NCBI GenBank assembly: GCA_039707465.1 | Contig: CM077645.1 | Location: forward strand, 146,251,503-146,315,502 | Direction: 5' to 3' | Origin: Rhabdophis nuchalis | Taxonomy: Eukaryota > Chordata > Lepidosauria > Squamata > Natricidae | Length of the DNA stretch: 64,000 bases | In this document: piece after piece, positions 23,615-35,307 of the stretch | How the letters are laid out: each line of letters begins with the position of its first letter | How positions within the stretch are numbered: the stretch's first letter is position 1 | Translations under genes and position numbers: made by a program | The notes under the pieces: generated by a model | Seen by the model: only the letters and a program-made list of their open reading frames with translations | What the model was told of the DNA's origin: nothing | Databases searched by the model: none

Positions 23615-23759
23615 GTCTTAAATTATTTTAGCACGGTTAAGCTTATTTAATTTAATTTTAAATTTGTTCAACTGATTGTATTTATATGTATTTTATCTTT
23701 TTTATCATCCCTGTGCACCGCCCTGAGTCCCAAATCGGGGGAGAGGGTAGTATACAAAA

Positions 23760-23854
<95 letters not shown>

Positions 23855-23857
23855 ATA
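23615..23857 (+). mobile_element. L2-type LINE 3' UTR with long AAAT array
   Basis: TTTTAGCACGGTTAAGC, CTGTGCACCGCCCTGAGTCC and GGGGGAGAGGGTAGTAT are followed by about 25 AAAT units at 23757-23857. Only the 3' UTR is present. Confidence 0.85.
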
Positions 23858-24799
23858 TTGTACATCCAGATCAAGTATTATTAGTATTATCTGGAAGCTT
23901 CCACTGAAGAACAGTGGATGGACAATTATGTATGGTGTACATTACAACTCTGTTCTGTGAACAACATTGGCTACCACTTTGATTCCAGGTGCCATTCAAG
24001 ATGGTGGTAGTGCTCTTTTGAGCCATACATAGCATGGGACCAGGTTAATTGAGGGACCCCTTTTCCCAGTTACCTCTACCTGTCCCATCAAGTCAAGCAG
24101 GAATGGGGTGCCTGTCTCACCTACTAAACAATTTCATCTGATGGGACCCAGGCAGCACATGTTTTTCACTGTGGTGTGCACCCTCTGAAATATTATTCTC
24201 CCTGACGTGGGATTGGCCCCATCTATGCCTGCCTTTTGGAAAGTCACCAAACTTTGAATATTTTTGTTAGAACCAAATGATATTAAATAGAGCCAAACAA
24301 TATTAGGGCGGAAAAGTCCCCAATAGAAAGGTTTGGCTCAGTGGTACTTTTTCTGAAAGAAATGAATTTTATCTGAGAAAGAATGCTGTCTGTCACCTAC
24401 CATTTCAGGCAGCTGATGGAGCTGCTACAAATTTACATCTTAGTTCCACCCAAGGAAACCATTCAGGATGAAGTGAAGAACTGACAATAAGGCTCGAATA
24501 AATTTTGATGGAATGGCTTATGAATGTGATAAATCAGGACCAGAGCAGAACTGAGCCCCAACAACAGAAAGCTCAGCATTTTAGCACTAAAGAGTTTAAT
24601 AGCAGCAGGAGAAGAGAGGTAAGCATTTGCCGCAACATTTCCCATAAAGTTTTGTGCATACACCACTGTGTGTCAAGATGCGGATGTTTAAGCGAGTGGA
24701 CAGGTAGTGTCATTTTTCAGGAGTGACAGAAGAAAGACCTTAATTATTAAGCACCACCCAAACACACACACAGACACACACACACACACAGGCAAACAT
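23858..24799. other. No recognisable feature apart from a CA run
   Basis: A CA-rich run at about 24758-24791 leads directly into the next L2. Otherwise unique-looking. Confidence 0.35.
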
Positions 24800-25490
24800 C
24801 ATTCATGACGTCCCGTCTCAACTACTGTAATGCTCTCTACATGGGGCTTCCTTTGAGGTGCACTCGAAAGCTACAGCTAGTCCAAAACGCAGCCGCGCGG
24901 GTAATTACGGGAGCCACCAGAAGCTCCCATATAACACCAATCCTGCGCAAGCTGCATTGGCTTCCTGTGGTCTTTCGGGTGCGCTTCAAGGTTCTGATGA
25001 CCATCTTTAAAGCGCTCCATGGCTCGGGGCCTAGTTATATGCGAGACCGTCTCCTGCCCCATACATCCCTTAGACCGATACGCTCCCACAGAGAGGGCCT
25101 TCTCAGGGTGCCGTCGGCCGGACAATGCCGACTGGCGACACCCAGGGGAAGAGCCTTCTCTGTGGCAGGCCCTGCCCTTTGGAACGACCTACCCCCTGAA
25201 CTCCGGACCATCACCGACCTCCGCCTCTTCCGCCAATGTCTAAAGACATACTTTTTTCATCAAGCCGGCCTAGCCTAACCTCCCATGGGGACTTTTACAA
25301 AAGTTTTAAATTGGGTTTTTAATAATTGGTTTTAGCATAGGATCGGGATTATTTAATATATATTTTAAATTATTTATCTATTTTCTATTTTGTATATCTT
25401 TTAAATCTCCTGTGCGCCGCCCTGGGTCCTCTGCGGAGAAGGGCGGGATATAAATGTAATAAAATGAAATGAAATGAAATGAAATGAACT
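24800..25490 (+). mobile_element. L2-clade LINE, 3' end with coding part
   Basis: Codes 157 uninterrupted residues (24805-25278) of the L2 RT C-terminus, from [19 protein letters not shown] to FRQCLKTYFFHQAGLA, including LWNDLPPELRTITDLRLF. A 3' UTR with CTGTGCGCCGCCCTGGGTCC and a GAAAT tail follows. The catalytic core is absent. The GCGCCGCCCTGGG UTR and the protein sequence mark a subfamily different from the 7.8 and 37.5 kb copies. Confidence 0.85.
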
Positions 25491-26114
25491 GAAGCTTTGG
25501 ATAACCAAAGTTTTGAGTGGGAGGACTGAGGGTCCTATTACCTTCCAATGTTTAAGACTTCACACCATGATTAAGTCTAGCCACACTATGAAGTCTTTTC
25601 CAAGGTGGATGGAATTGCTGAGGGTAGGTGAGTTGTGTTTACTTTATGATGCTTATAAAATGACCAAAATGTCATCAGTCCTTATTTTTAGACACATAAA
25701 TCTGCCTTTCCCTAACAGCTTGAAGCCCATGTATGTAGCGTTCGGCTCCCAGAAATCTACGGATATTCTAAAGACATCCAAACCATCTCAAGATAGCGAT
25801 TAAACCTTGTCCAGTAAATGTTTGGCATGTTTGCAGCTAGATAGGTGGTTCTCACATTTTGGGAGTTGAGGAGGGCTATGTAAATTGGGCAGTTCTTTTA
25901 AGAACGGCTGCCTTTTTTGGCGGCATTTCTTGGAATCCTCTTGGTACCCTGCAGGATCACATGGGCATTCCAGGAAGCAGGGGTTTCAGAAAAGTAACTT
26001 GTATCACTAAATGTCCATGGATGGAAAGAAAGACAACTCTATATTCCATTTCGCTGGGCAGGTAAGGCCAGGTTCACTGTGGCACAGAATAAATGAAGAA
26101 AATACATTGATTAG
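25491..26114. other. No recognisable feature
   Basis: Unique-looking sequence with small unmatched frames. Confidence 0.35.
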
Positions 26115-26200
26115 TAACAGAATGACAGAGTTTGATGGGGACCTTCTAATCTTCTAGTCTTCTAATCCAACGCCCTACTCAAGCAGGAAACCCCATTCCT
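26115..26200 (-). mobile_element. CR1-type LINE 3' end, short and diverged
   Basis: Plus strand shows AGAGTTTGATGGGGACC, TTCTAATCCAACGCCC and AAGCAGGAAACCCC, the reversed CR1 terminus. Confidence 0.7.
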
Positions 26201-26292
26201 CATATTAATAGTGATTAGGTATATTGACACGAAGCATAGGTTGTTGGGTCGGATGGATTATTTAAGCAATATTAGTAGCGGCACTGGCAAAG

Positions 26293-26295
<3 letters not shown>

Positions 26296-26340
<45 letters not shown>
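26296..26340. repeat. GT dinucleotide array
   Basis: About 22 uninterrupted GT units immediately upstream of the Helitron-like segment. Confidence 0.95.
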
Positions 26341-26341
<1 letters not shown>

Positions 26342-26651
26342 CCCGCATAACTCTGGAACACCTCAAGCAATTTCATCCAAATTTGGTACACACATGACTC
26401 TCTGGAGAAAAATATTGTGGGGGTAAGACACCCCTAACATCCCTCAGTGTGTGTGTTCTGTTAAGATACAGCCTGTTGTGCTGTACTGCCATACTGGCTT
26501 GTACTGTACAGCGCAGTGGAGTTGCCATGGTAACGGCTTCACAAGGGGGTTCCCTCTAGCAAGGGGGAAAATCCAACATTAGAAATTACGTTTGGTCCGG
26601 ACATTTCCCTCCTATAAATAGATACCCGGGCAATGCCAGGTTATCGGCTAG
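26341..26651 (+). mobile_element. Helitron-like element, 3' end
   Basis: Ends with a short hairpin, ACCCGG-GCAATG-CCAGGT (one mismatched pair), followed about ten bases later by CGGCTAG and then T. A hairpin upstream of a terminal CTAG-type end is the signature of Helitron 3' ends. The 5' end is not identifiable and may include the GT array. No Rep/helicase coding sequence is present. Confidence 0.6.
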
Positions 26652-27669
26652 TCTTATATAATTCTGAAGATCATATCTGTTGGTCAATTGCCAGCTGTAG
26701 GAGGCAGGAAAGCATTATAGCCTTAGAAGATTTTAACTTCCACGTAAAAAGGTAGCTATTGAATAATTAGGTCATGACGCAACACTTAAACAGATAGAAA
26801 TGGGTTGCTGGAATAAAAAATTGCCTCTGGATATTAGAACTGGATTTTGATATTTACACATTTGAAGCCAAAGGTAAATGTCCTCCCTGCTTCTTATTTT
26901 TACTAGGGATGACCTTTCAACAGAACAGGAAATCCTTTTGCAAGTGAATTCCCATAACCAGTCTCCTTGCTGTTTAGTCTACATCAGATCAAGTGGTGGC
27001 TTGCTCAGCCTTTTGATTGGCAACTGAAGTCCTATCAAAACAAATGTACAGAGGGTCTTACTAGAAAAGTCCTGCCTCCCCCACCGATGATTTCAGCTTT
27101 ATTTGGACTGAAACTTGATGATAGCACTGCTAGACAGGAAGCCCTCTTCCCTAACATCTCCTTAACAGGATGACACAGTTTCTCACAGAATGAACAACAG
27201 TGGTGGAAAAACTCAAGCCATTGCTTGTCCCGGGATATTTTTTAAAAATAACTTCAAAGTTATTTGCTAAAGAAAATAACTAAAGTTGGGGGAAGGGTGA
27301 GATTATTTTTGAAATTATTTTTTCAAGAATTGATTGTTATTGAAATGATTATTTTTGAATAGAATGGGATGAAGATATACCTAAAGTGGGTATAGTTGCC
27401 CATTCTATTCTATTTAATTATAAGATTTAAATCCCACTTCCTCCAGAAACTCAAAATGGCATATGTGTTATCCATCCTTTATTTTATCTCCCACAATACT
27501 CGTGTGGTATAGATTGGGCTAAAACACAATGTCTAGCCACAAATCATCCCATGGTGATCTTAGAGCAGATGGTCCAATACTTAATCACACGGGCTCACAA
27601 CTTGCAGTAGTCCTAGATAGTTTGAATAATAAGAGATGTTGGTTAACTTGTTTTTGTTGGTTAACTAGA
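26652..27669. other. No recognisable feature
   Basis: Unique-looking sequence. Confidence 0.35.
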
Positions 27670-27918
27670 ATGCAGGACAAGAAACAATGGATGGAAACTA
27701 ATCAAGGAGACAATCAAACTGAAATTTAGGAGAAACTTCCTAACATTAACCGGTGGAACAGCTTCCGTTCAGAACTTGTAGATGTTTCATCACTGGATGT
27801 TTTTAAGAAAAAACTGGACAGCCATCTGTCTGAAATGGTATAGGGTCTCCTGCTTGAGCAAGGAGCTGGACTAGAAGACCTCCAAGGTCCCTTCCAGCTC
27901 TATAGTGATTGATGAATT
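27670..27918 (+). mobile_element. CR1-type LINE 3' end
   Basis: Begins near CAGGACAAGAAACAATGG, passes through a frameshifted ORF2 C-terminus (AGGAGAAACTTCCTAAC, AACTGGACAGCCATCTG), and ends GAAGACCTCCAAGGTCCC with a TTGAT-rich tail. Confidence 0.85.
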
Positions 27919-28013
27919 GATTGATATAGTTTAACAGTATATGTAGAGCTACAGATTTTCTACCCGAGATTTTACGTATTTATATACAGAGAGAATCCTA
28001 AATCACCTTTGTG

Positions 28014-28550
28014 CAGGTAGTCCTTGACCATTCTTTCAGTGATCATTCAAAATTATAATGGTGCTAAAAGAATAGACTTCCAACTCATGCCTGAAGTTAT
28101 TGGGGTTCTTGTTGGCCTTCTTGCTGCACCACAAGGCAGGGTGTAGGGCAGCCAAAAAAAAAGGCACAGATGTGAGGGAGTTAGATGGGTGAGGGAGTTA
28201 GAGGCAATCCTTTACCTCAGGGGTTTTCAAACTTGGGAACTTTAAGACTTGTGGACTTCAACTCCCAGAATTCCCCAGCCAGCATAGCTGGCTGGGGAAT
28301 TCTGGGAGTTGAAGTCCACAAGTCTTAAAGTTCCCAAGTTTGGACACCCCTGCTTTACCTCATTGAGACTCAGGGTTGGAAGGGCCCAAGCCTGGAATGG
28401 CTTGGCTTGGGGTGGTATTCAGTTAACAATCATAACAGAGAATGTTTGGATTTCAATCGTAACTTGTTGCAGACATGTGACACCTCACTTAATGACCATG
28501 ACTTATGACAGAAATTTGAATTCCCAGTTGTGGTCGTAAATTTAGCTAGG
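28014..28550 (-). mobile_element. Family D Tigger-like remnant, copy D5, with nested MITE
   Basis: The left end CAGGTAGTCCTTGACCATTC corresponds to one family D terminus. The right part, CACTTAATGACCATGAC and then CAGTTGTGGTCGTAAAT, matches the other. A family A MITE sits inside. Middle poorly conserved, so the extent is approximate. Confidence 0.5.
28218..28352. mobile_element. Family A MITE, copy 5
   Basis: 135 bp with perfect 8-bp duplication CTTTACCT at 28210-28217 and 28353-28360. Right terminus TTTGGACACCCCTG. Confidence 0.97.
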
Positions 28551-28642
28551 TATGAGGAGAAAATATTTGAATGTAGAATATACGAATGCAGTTAAGTGCA
28601 CAGACTGACTTAGAGAAGCATTTAGAATTATATATTCTAAAA

Positions 28643-28873
28643 GAGCCGTGGTGGCACAGTGGTTAGAGTGAAGTACTGCAGGCTACTTCTGCTGACCACT
28701 GCTGCCAGATGTTTGGCAGATCGAATCTCACCAGGCTCAAGGTTGACTTAGCCTTCCGAGGTCAGTAAAATGAGGACCCACATTGTTGGGGGCAATAGGC
28801 TGACTCTAAACTATTTAGAGAGAGCTGTAAAACACTGTAATGTAAAGCTGTATATACGACTAAGTGCTATTGC
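28643..28873 (+). mobile_element. tRNA-headed SINE, copy S1b
   Basis: Starts GAGCCGTGGTGGCACAGTGG, contains a box-B-like CAGATCGAATCTC, AATGAGGACCCACATTG and the tail TAAGTGCTATTGCTAT. Flanked by a 12-bp direct repeat, TATATTCTAAAA and TATATTTTAAAA, one mismatch apart. Confidence 0.9.
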
Positions 28874-28885
28874 TATATTTTAAAA

Positions 28886-30250
28886 TAAATATTATGTTTG
28901 ATACAAACAATGGACTGATTCCATATTTTGTCATCCCTCGCACAGACCCACAGAAATGAATATTAGTCAGGAACCATTTAAATCGCTTTGACTTCAACTG
29001 CTGTAGTCTAAATATGACTGAACCTGGAACCAATCCTATAATACAAAATTATCAATATAAGACAAGAGTCTCCTGTTCAACGTGCATATCTAGCTCAAAA
29101 GCCCATTTTCAGAATGTGGCAAGATTGCCTTGATCTGATAGTTTGCTAAAATAAATACAATCGGAGAACACCATGCCAGATATTTCGATTTCAGCAACCA
29201 ATCTACACTATGAAGAATTAAATCCCACAGACCTCAAGTTGGCATCTCATGTCTGAATATACAATATGATTGGCCTATACGCACATGTTAACTTCTCTGC
29301 CTTTGTAATGTAATATAGTTATCAAAGCTGCACTGACTCAGCACTGACTCAGCAATTTGCACTCCTAAACTTAAATATTTGCTTATTGGCAAACTCACAA
29401 TTGGGTTAAAGATATAGGACTGAAAATCAATTATTCTTCTTGTTAGACCTAGTTAGGAAAAAATGTGATTAATAGAGACTAGGGGGTAAGAAATTCCACA
29501 TGCATTATCCAAGCAGTCCCTTTTTAAAGGGGGGTAAATTACCTTGTTCTCAGTTAATAAGAAGTGTGGCTTTCTCTAAATATCACAAGGGCATCCGTAT
29601 GCTCTTATATATTCTGTTGTAAAGCTATGAGCAATCCACATAGAGAAACATAATTTAATTCAGCACAAAATGCTGAAATAGGATTGTGTTTATTATTCTT
29701 TATTTTCTCTCTTTCAACAAGAGCTAAAGGTAAAGCACTTTATAACTCCATTTATTTGTTTATCATATTGGGAATTACATGATAAAATGAGAACAAGTTG
29801 CTAGTTCAACAGAATTACTACAGTAGTAATTCTAAGCACAGCAGGTATAAGTGACTGAATCAGGATGTTGCCAGTTGAAAAGCTTTCTCTCTCATTAATC
29901 CTTTTCTACTCCCTGCTTCAGTTTCCCATCCATTGCAATATTCAGAGGTAATAATTTTGATACTTACATGGTTGTTATAATGATTATATTTAAATAATGC
30001 AGTGGAGCATCTTGAACTCCTGAATTTGCTAATTATTATGTTGTCAGAATTCATGTTGCATGGCATGAACATAGTTACAGAAAATTACTCAGTTGTTGGC
30101 GGATTTAAAGCATCCATTTATGATAACACTCATACATATTCCATGATGCAGTGAGTTCTGAATATAATATATTTATCAATCTAATGTCACAGGGGGAGGT
30201 TTTAGAAGGGATTGAACTTCTGGATGTGACTGCCAAAGTGTCCTTTAGTA
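28886..30250. other. No recognisable feature
   Basis: AT-rich unique-looking DNA. A short tandem duplication of GCACTGACTCA lies near 29330-29351. Confidence 0.35.
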
Positions 30251-30391
30251 AGGTATTCCTTCACTTACAACCGCAATTGAGCCCAACATTACTGTTGCTA
30301 AGCTCGATACTTGTTAAGTAAGTTTTTCCCCATTTTACTACCTTTCTTGCCATTGTTGCTAAGTGAATCACTGCAAGTTGAAGACTAGCTG
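30251..30391. mobile_element. Family D element, internally deleted copy D3
   Basis: Left end AGGTATTCCTTCACTTACAA, right end CAAGTTGAAGACTAGCTG, flanked by TA on each side. Only 141 bp remain, so most of the interior is lost. Confidence 0.65.
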
Positions 30392-30401
30392 TATTCTAGA
30401 T

Positions 30402-30536
30402 CAGGGGTCTCCAACCTCGGCAACTTTAAGACTTGTGGACTTCAACTCCCAGAATTCCTCAGCCAGCCAAGCTGGCTGAGGAATTCTGACAGTTGAAGTC
30501 CACAAGTCTTAAAGTTGCCGAGGTTGGAGACCCCTA
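30402..30536. mobile_element. Family A MITE, copy 6
   Basis: 135 bp, termini CAGGGGTCTCCAACCTC and GAGGTTGGAGACCCCTA, with perfect 8-bp duplication TTCTAGAT. It starts directly beside the TA that flanks D3. Confidence 0.96.
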
Positions 30537-30644
30537 TTCTAGATGCTCCAGTTCCCTCACATCACAATTTGTCACATCTCCACTCCAAGTCCTCATCCAA
30601 GTGTTTGACTGGGCACTAGAATGATGCCTCCACATTATCCCAAT

Positions 30645-30879
30645 GAGCCATGGTGGCACAGTGGTTAGAATGCGGTACTGCAGGCTGCTACTGCCGACTG
30701 CCAGCTGCCTACAATCGGCAGTTCGGATGTCACCAGGCTCAAGATTGATTCAGCGTTCCATCCTTCCAAGCTGGGTAAAATGAGGACCCAGATTGTTGGG
30801 GACAATATGTTGACTCTGTAAACCGCTTAGAGAAGCTATAAAGCACTGTAAAGTGGTATATGCTGTTGTTATGCTATTG
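30645..30879 (+). mobile_element. tRNA-headed SINE, copy S1c
   Basis: GAGCCATGGTGGCACAGTGG start, CAGTTCGGATGTCACC as box-B region, ATGAGGACCCAGATTGTTGG body and a TTATGCTATTG tail. Confidence 0.85.
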
Positions 30880-31220
30880 ATATCCAAGCATCCCCATTGC
30901 TGTTGAAGTTACAGTAATCATTTCATTCGGGGCTGGACTCATCAAAAAATCCCATTTGCTGCTTGACTACCCAAAAGTGGGTCTGGCTCATTGCTACTTT
31001 TATGTACATATTTTCTGGAAAGTAGTAATGCGGGTATGCTCAGTCAATCACATAGGACCTCTCAAAAAAAGGTCAGTGAGAATGCCAGGATGATAAAGGC
31101 GTGTGTGGTGTCTCGGCTTGTTCCGTTTTCTTCAGTGCATCCATTTTTCCAAAATAGGGTATCTAATTAGCTGAACGGGTGGTTTGGGAAGGCAGGAGAA
31201 TTCAATGAGCATGAACAATT

Positions 31221-31434
31221 AGCAATAGCACTTATACACTGCTTCACAGTGCTTTACAGCCCTCTCTAAGCAGTTGACAGAGTCAGCCTACTGCCCCCAA
31301 GAATCTGGCTCCTTGTTTTAGCAACCTCGGAAGGTTGGAAGGCTGAGTTAATCTTGAGCCGATGAGAATTGAACAGTTGGCAGTCAGCAGAATTAGCCTG
31401 CAATGGTGCATTCTAAACACTGCATCAGCTCTAT
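31221..31434 (-). mobile_element. tRNA-headed SINE, copy S1d
   Basis: Plus strand starts AGCAATAGCACTTATACACTG and ends with the reversed head TTCTAAACACTGCATCAG. More diverged than the other copies. Confidence 0.8.
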
Positions 31435-31979
31435 TGGTTACCGTTATGGTTAGTAAAATACCTTTAATACACTTTGCCTGAGATAAAATGACTTGTCACT
31501 GTCTCTCTTGACATTTCCAAACCCTCCAGAGAGCAAGGCCTGATGAAGCCAGTTCTGCCCTTTTGCAGTCAGCTGGGTTAATCAATTCACGTGGAAAACT
31601 TGGTGTTAACAGATTGTAGAGTTTGCTGCCTGAAATTGCCTTCCTGCTGAGGAATGCCAGGCTGTTTTACCTTTATTAGTTGAACAGATGAGGGAATTTT
31701 GGCAGACCTGAACAATATGTTCTGCAGCAGATGTGCATTACAGTGTCTCAGTGCGGTTGTTAAAAATTATGTGTCCAAATGACAGAAGGGGTTGTTTAAC
31801 ATTCTCTCCCTGAGCTGCTTTTCCACTACAGGAGAAAATAAATAAGCAATTGATCTGGTTTCTAATGTATTCCAAATGTGGCAAAACCTGAAATACATTT
31901 TCCAAATGTACTAATTCAACTGCTAGGAGAACATGTGTGGTTTTTATCCATGACTTATCCAGGTTCTATGTAGATACTG
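31435..31979. other. No recognisable feature
   Basis: Unique-looking sequence. Confidence 0.35.
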
Positions 31980-32447
31980 ACCCCCCTTTCTCCGACTAAT
32001 ACAAGACTGGCTGCTTGCCACTGACTCTCTTGGCTACTTGCCTGAATGACTCTGAACAGATACGAAGATTCCTAAATCGACTAAACACGAACCTGAAAAT
32101 CAACATGAATAAACACGAACCTAGAAATCCAATGTTGTTCTCTGCAAGGACTTTCCTAGCAAAGACTTCCTTTTAAACCCTCTTGGGATGGGCAGCTGGG
32201 ACTAATTCAAATCCTACGAGTTTGCTTCTGATGCAATTGAAGCCTCCTTTTTTCAGCCCTTCTCACTTTAGTATCAGGGACAAACTGGCCTTGATCCTCC
32301 CCACTACTCCAAGACCGAGGTGCCTCCTGATGACCAGCCGGGCTCTCTGCTCTCTCAAGGTCGCCCTCCTCCTCCAGAGCAGACTCATAGGACTCCTCAC
32401 TAGAAGAGTCCATCAGCAGCTCGTCCGGAGCCGGCTGGGCCACAACA
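31980..32447 (-). mobile_element. LTR of TGTTGTGG type (gypsy-like), minus strand
   Basis: Minus strand begins TGTTGTGGCCCAGCCGG at 32447. The first 240 bp stay open as an acidic Ser/Glu-rich frame ending in a basic KRRLQLHQKQTRR-like stretch. A TATA-like TTTAAAAG follows near 32175. The 3' end is only approximate and no target duplication was found. It is similar in layout to the LTR at 50938-51532. Confidence 0.65.
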
Positions 32448-32709
32448 CTTAGGTTATGTCAGAAATTTTCATAGCAATGTAACCCAATTAATTTGGGTTA
32501 CATATAAAAAAACTTTTATAAAAATTTTTGATTTCTAAGTGTCGGCATCTGGATTCCATGGAAGAAGCTGGTTCACACTTGTTAATAACTCTTCTTCTAT
32601 GATTTATTGAAACATTGGTTTTCATTCATGAAAATGTATGGATTCACTACATTATTCTTGATCATTCCCCATCTTCAATATTCAGCAAAAGGAGTAAGCA
32701 ATCAATTTA

Positions 32710-33961
32710 CAGGCAGTCCTTGACTTACGACCACAATTGAGCCCAAAGTTTCTGTTGCTAAGTGAGCCATTTGTTAAGTGAGTGTTGCCCCATTTTACGA
32801 ACTTTCTTGCTACAATTATTAAGTGAATCAGTTTAGTTTAGTTTAGTTTATTTCGAATTTATACACCGCCCTATTCTCCCAGATGGGACTCAGGGCGGTG
32901 CACAGAAAAGATAAAACCCACAACAAGTACAAAAGTATAAAATAGAATTAAATAATGATTCTGTGCTAAAATAATTTAAAATTATTAAAATCCAATTAAA
33001 ATTACTCCTTTATCTGTCTATGTCAGGCCAGCCAGGTGGAAGAAATAAGTTTTAAGTGTCCGGCGGAAGAGGCGCAGGTCCGTGATGGTTCGGATGTCGG
33101 GGGGGGAGGTCGTTCCAGAGGGACAGACCCACCACAGAGAAGGCTCGTCCACTGGTGGTCACCAGCCGGCATTGACCGGCAGACGGCACCCTGAGGAGGC
33201 CCTCTCTGTGGGAGAGGACTGGTCGAAGGGAGGTATGTGGCAGGATGCGGTCTCACAGGTAGCCAGGACCCGTGCCATGGAGCGCTTTAAAGATGGTAAC
33301 TAGCACCTTGAAGCGCACCCAGAAGACCACAGGCAGCCAGTGCAGCTCGCGCAGGAGAGGTGTTATACGGGAGTACCATGCGACTCCCAAAATCCCCCGC
33401 GCGGCCGCATTCTGCACTAACTGGAGTCTCCGGGTGCATCTCAAGGGGAGCCCCATGTAGAGAGCATTACAGTAGTTCAGGCGGGAGGTAACGAGGGCTT
33501 GAGTGACTGTGCGTAGGGCGTCCCAATCTAGAAAGGGACGCAACTGGCGTATCAGGTAAACCTGATAGAAAGCCCCCCTGGCCACGGCCGTCACATGGTC
33601 ATCCATGGACAGCCGAGAGTCCAGGAGGACACTCAAGTTGCGAGCCCTTTCCATGGGGGCTAATGATTCGCCCCCGATAGCCAGAGATGAATCACTACAG
33701 TTGTTAAATTAGTAACATGGTTGTTAAGTGAATCTGTCTTCCCTACTGACTTTGCTTGTCAGAAACTCACAAAAGGGGATCACATGACCCCAGGACACTG
33801 CAACCGTCATAAATATGAGTCAGCATCTGAATTTTGATCACGTGACCATGGGATTGCTACAAAGGTCGTAAGTGTGACTAACGGTCATAAGCCACTTTTT
33901 TCAGTGCTGTTGTAACTTCGAAAGGTCACTCAATGAATTGTTGTAAGTTGAGGACTACCTG
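32710..33961. mobile_element. Family D Tigger-like element, copy D2, split by L2
   Basis: Termini CAGGCAGTCCTTGACTTACG and GTAAGTTGAGGACTACCTG, TA on both sides. Interior has TTGAGCCCAAAGTTTCTG and TTCAGTGCTGTTGTAACTTC. Removing the L2 at 32830-33685 leaves roughly 400 bp, with no transposase. Confidence 0.85.
32830..33685 (-). mobile_element. L2-clade LINE, 5'-truncated, inserted in D2
   Basis: The plus strand opens with a GTTTA array, which is the reversed 3' tail, then the 3' UTR motif CTGTGCACCGCCCTGAGTCC on the minus strand. Coding sequence of the RT C-terminus is open at 33253-33654 ([40 protein letters not shown]). Downstream it is frameshifted around the LWNDLPP block, so it is inactive. 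The 7-bp repeat TGAATCA lies at both junctions with D2. Confidence 0.85.
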
Positions 33962-34052
33962 TACAGATTGAGAGTGATTGGAATTTATGCTGACCTTATA
34001 AATATGGATTGACACAAGTACTACCACAAATGTGCTGTTGATACTTATTTTC

Positions 34053-34372
34053 TGTGGCAGGCCCTACCCTTTGGAACGACCTGCCCCCAGAATTACAAAC
34101 TATCTCTGACCTCCGCCTCTTCCGCCAATGTCTAAAGACATACCTTTTCCATCAAGCCGGCCTAGCGTAACCTCCGTTGGGACTATTATTAGACAGTTTT
34201 AAATTTGGGGATTTTAAATTGATTTTAGCACAGGGGAAAGTTAATAGTTTTTTAAATTTTATATTTTGTCTATATTTGTATGTTTTAATTTCCTATGCGC
34301 CGCCCTGGGTCCTTTTTGGAGAAGGGCGGGGTATAAATGCGAATAAAAAAATAAATAAATAAATAAATAAAT
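34053..34372 (+). mobile_element. L2-type LINE 3' end
   Basis: Codes only the last residues of ORF2 (ALPFGTTCPQNYKL in a shifted frame, RLFRQCLKTYLFHQAGLA), then the 3' UTR with CTATGCGCCGCCCTGGGTCC and an ATAA tail. Confidence 0.8.
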
Positions 34373-34486
34373 TTTAGATCAGTTTTCACAAAAGCCGTGA
34401 AATAAAATGGATTACATAGTCTCACATTGGAATAAGCATGCAGGAAATAAGCTGATCAGGCCTTGCTGATCACAATTCTTCTAAGC

Positions 34487-34826
34487 CACTGATGGCACCA
34501 AGTGCCAAAAAGGGCACACTTCACACACACCTGGGCCAGGACCAGGAAGAGGAGCTGCCCAGGGGGGGAATGCGCATGCTGGCAAATGAACTTTTGGTTT
34601 CCAATACATGCATGCATACCATCCAGCGAGTCTTCTGGTTACTGCCACTCATGCTGACACTGGAAAACAGAAGACCAGCTCTTCCAGGACTGCCGCATAC
34701 ACAAAGGCCAGCTGATTGTTGCGTGCACATGCACACCAGAAAGAGGAATGGATGATGTCACACGTGCCAGGAGAGATGGTTCCATGTGCCACTTTGGGCA
34801 CATGTACCACAGGTTCACCATCACAC
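34487..34826. mobile_element. Family E hAT-like element
   Basis: 340 bp, starts CACTGATGGCACC and ends GGTTCACCATCACAC, with perfect 8-bp target duplication TTCTAAGC at 34479-34486 and 34827-34834. GC-rich interior without a transposase frame. Confidence 0.85.
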
Positions 34827-34897
34827 TTCTAAGCTTTCACAATTGCTTCTAGGAAAATAAGGTTAAATGTAACTTAGTCTTAGCTTAAACTAGACAA

Positions 34898-34993
34898 TTC
34901 TCTCCCTCCCTCCCTCCCTCCCTCCCTCCCTCCCTCACTTCCTTACACAGATACACAGACACACAGACACACAGACACACACACACACACACA
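34898..34993. repeat. CCCT array followed by AC-rich microsatellite
   Basis: CCCT/CTCC units at 34898-34936 and ACAC/ACAG units at 34948-34993. Confidence 0.9.
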
Positions 34994-35307
34994 CCATCTC
35001 TCCATAACTGTCTACTATCTCCATAACTCTGCCATACCTACTGCAGAGATGAGACACTTCAAAAATGTGCATCTATATTAAAGTTCTTCTCCTCAGTATT
35101 AAAAAACAAACTCTCCAAAGAATTTTCCCCCATACACATTATATTCTGAAAATGAATTGCTGAAGGTGACTAGGACTCTAATGAATTGGACACATTACTT
35201 CCAAGCAGGTTTTTTTTTTTTTTTTTACAGAGAAATGGAACTGGTGTTGCTACAATTTGTGCGGTGTCTCTGATATCCTGGTATTCTAAAGGAACAAAGC
35301 AAGGCTT

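Noticed and set aside
23668..23874. Repeated Leu-Phe-Ile-Tyr frame
   Set aside because: Translation of the AAAT array at an L2 tail.
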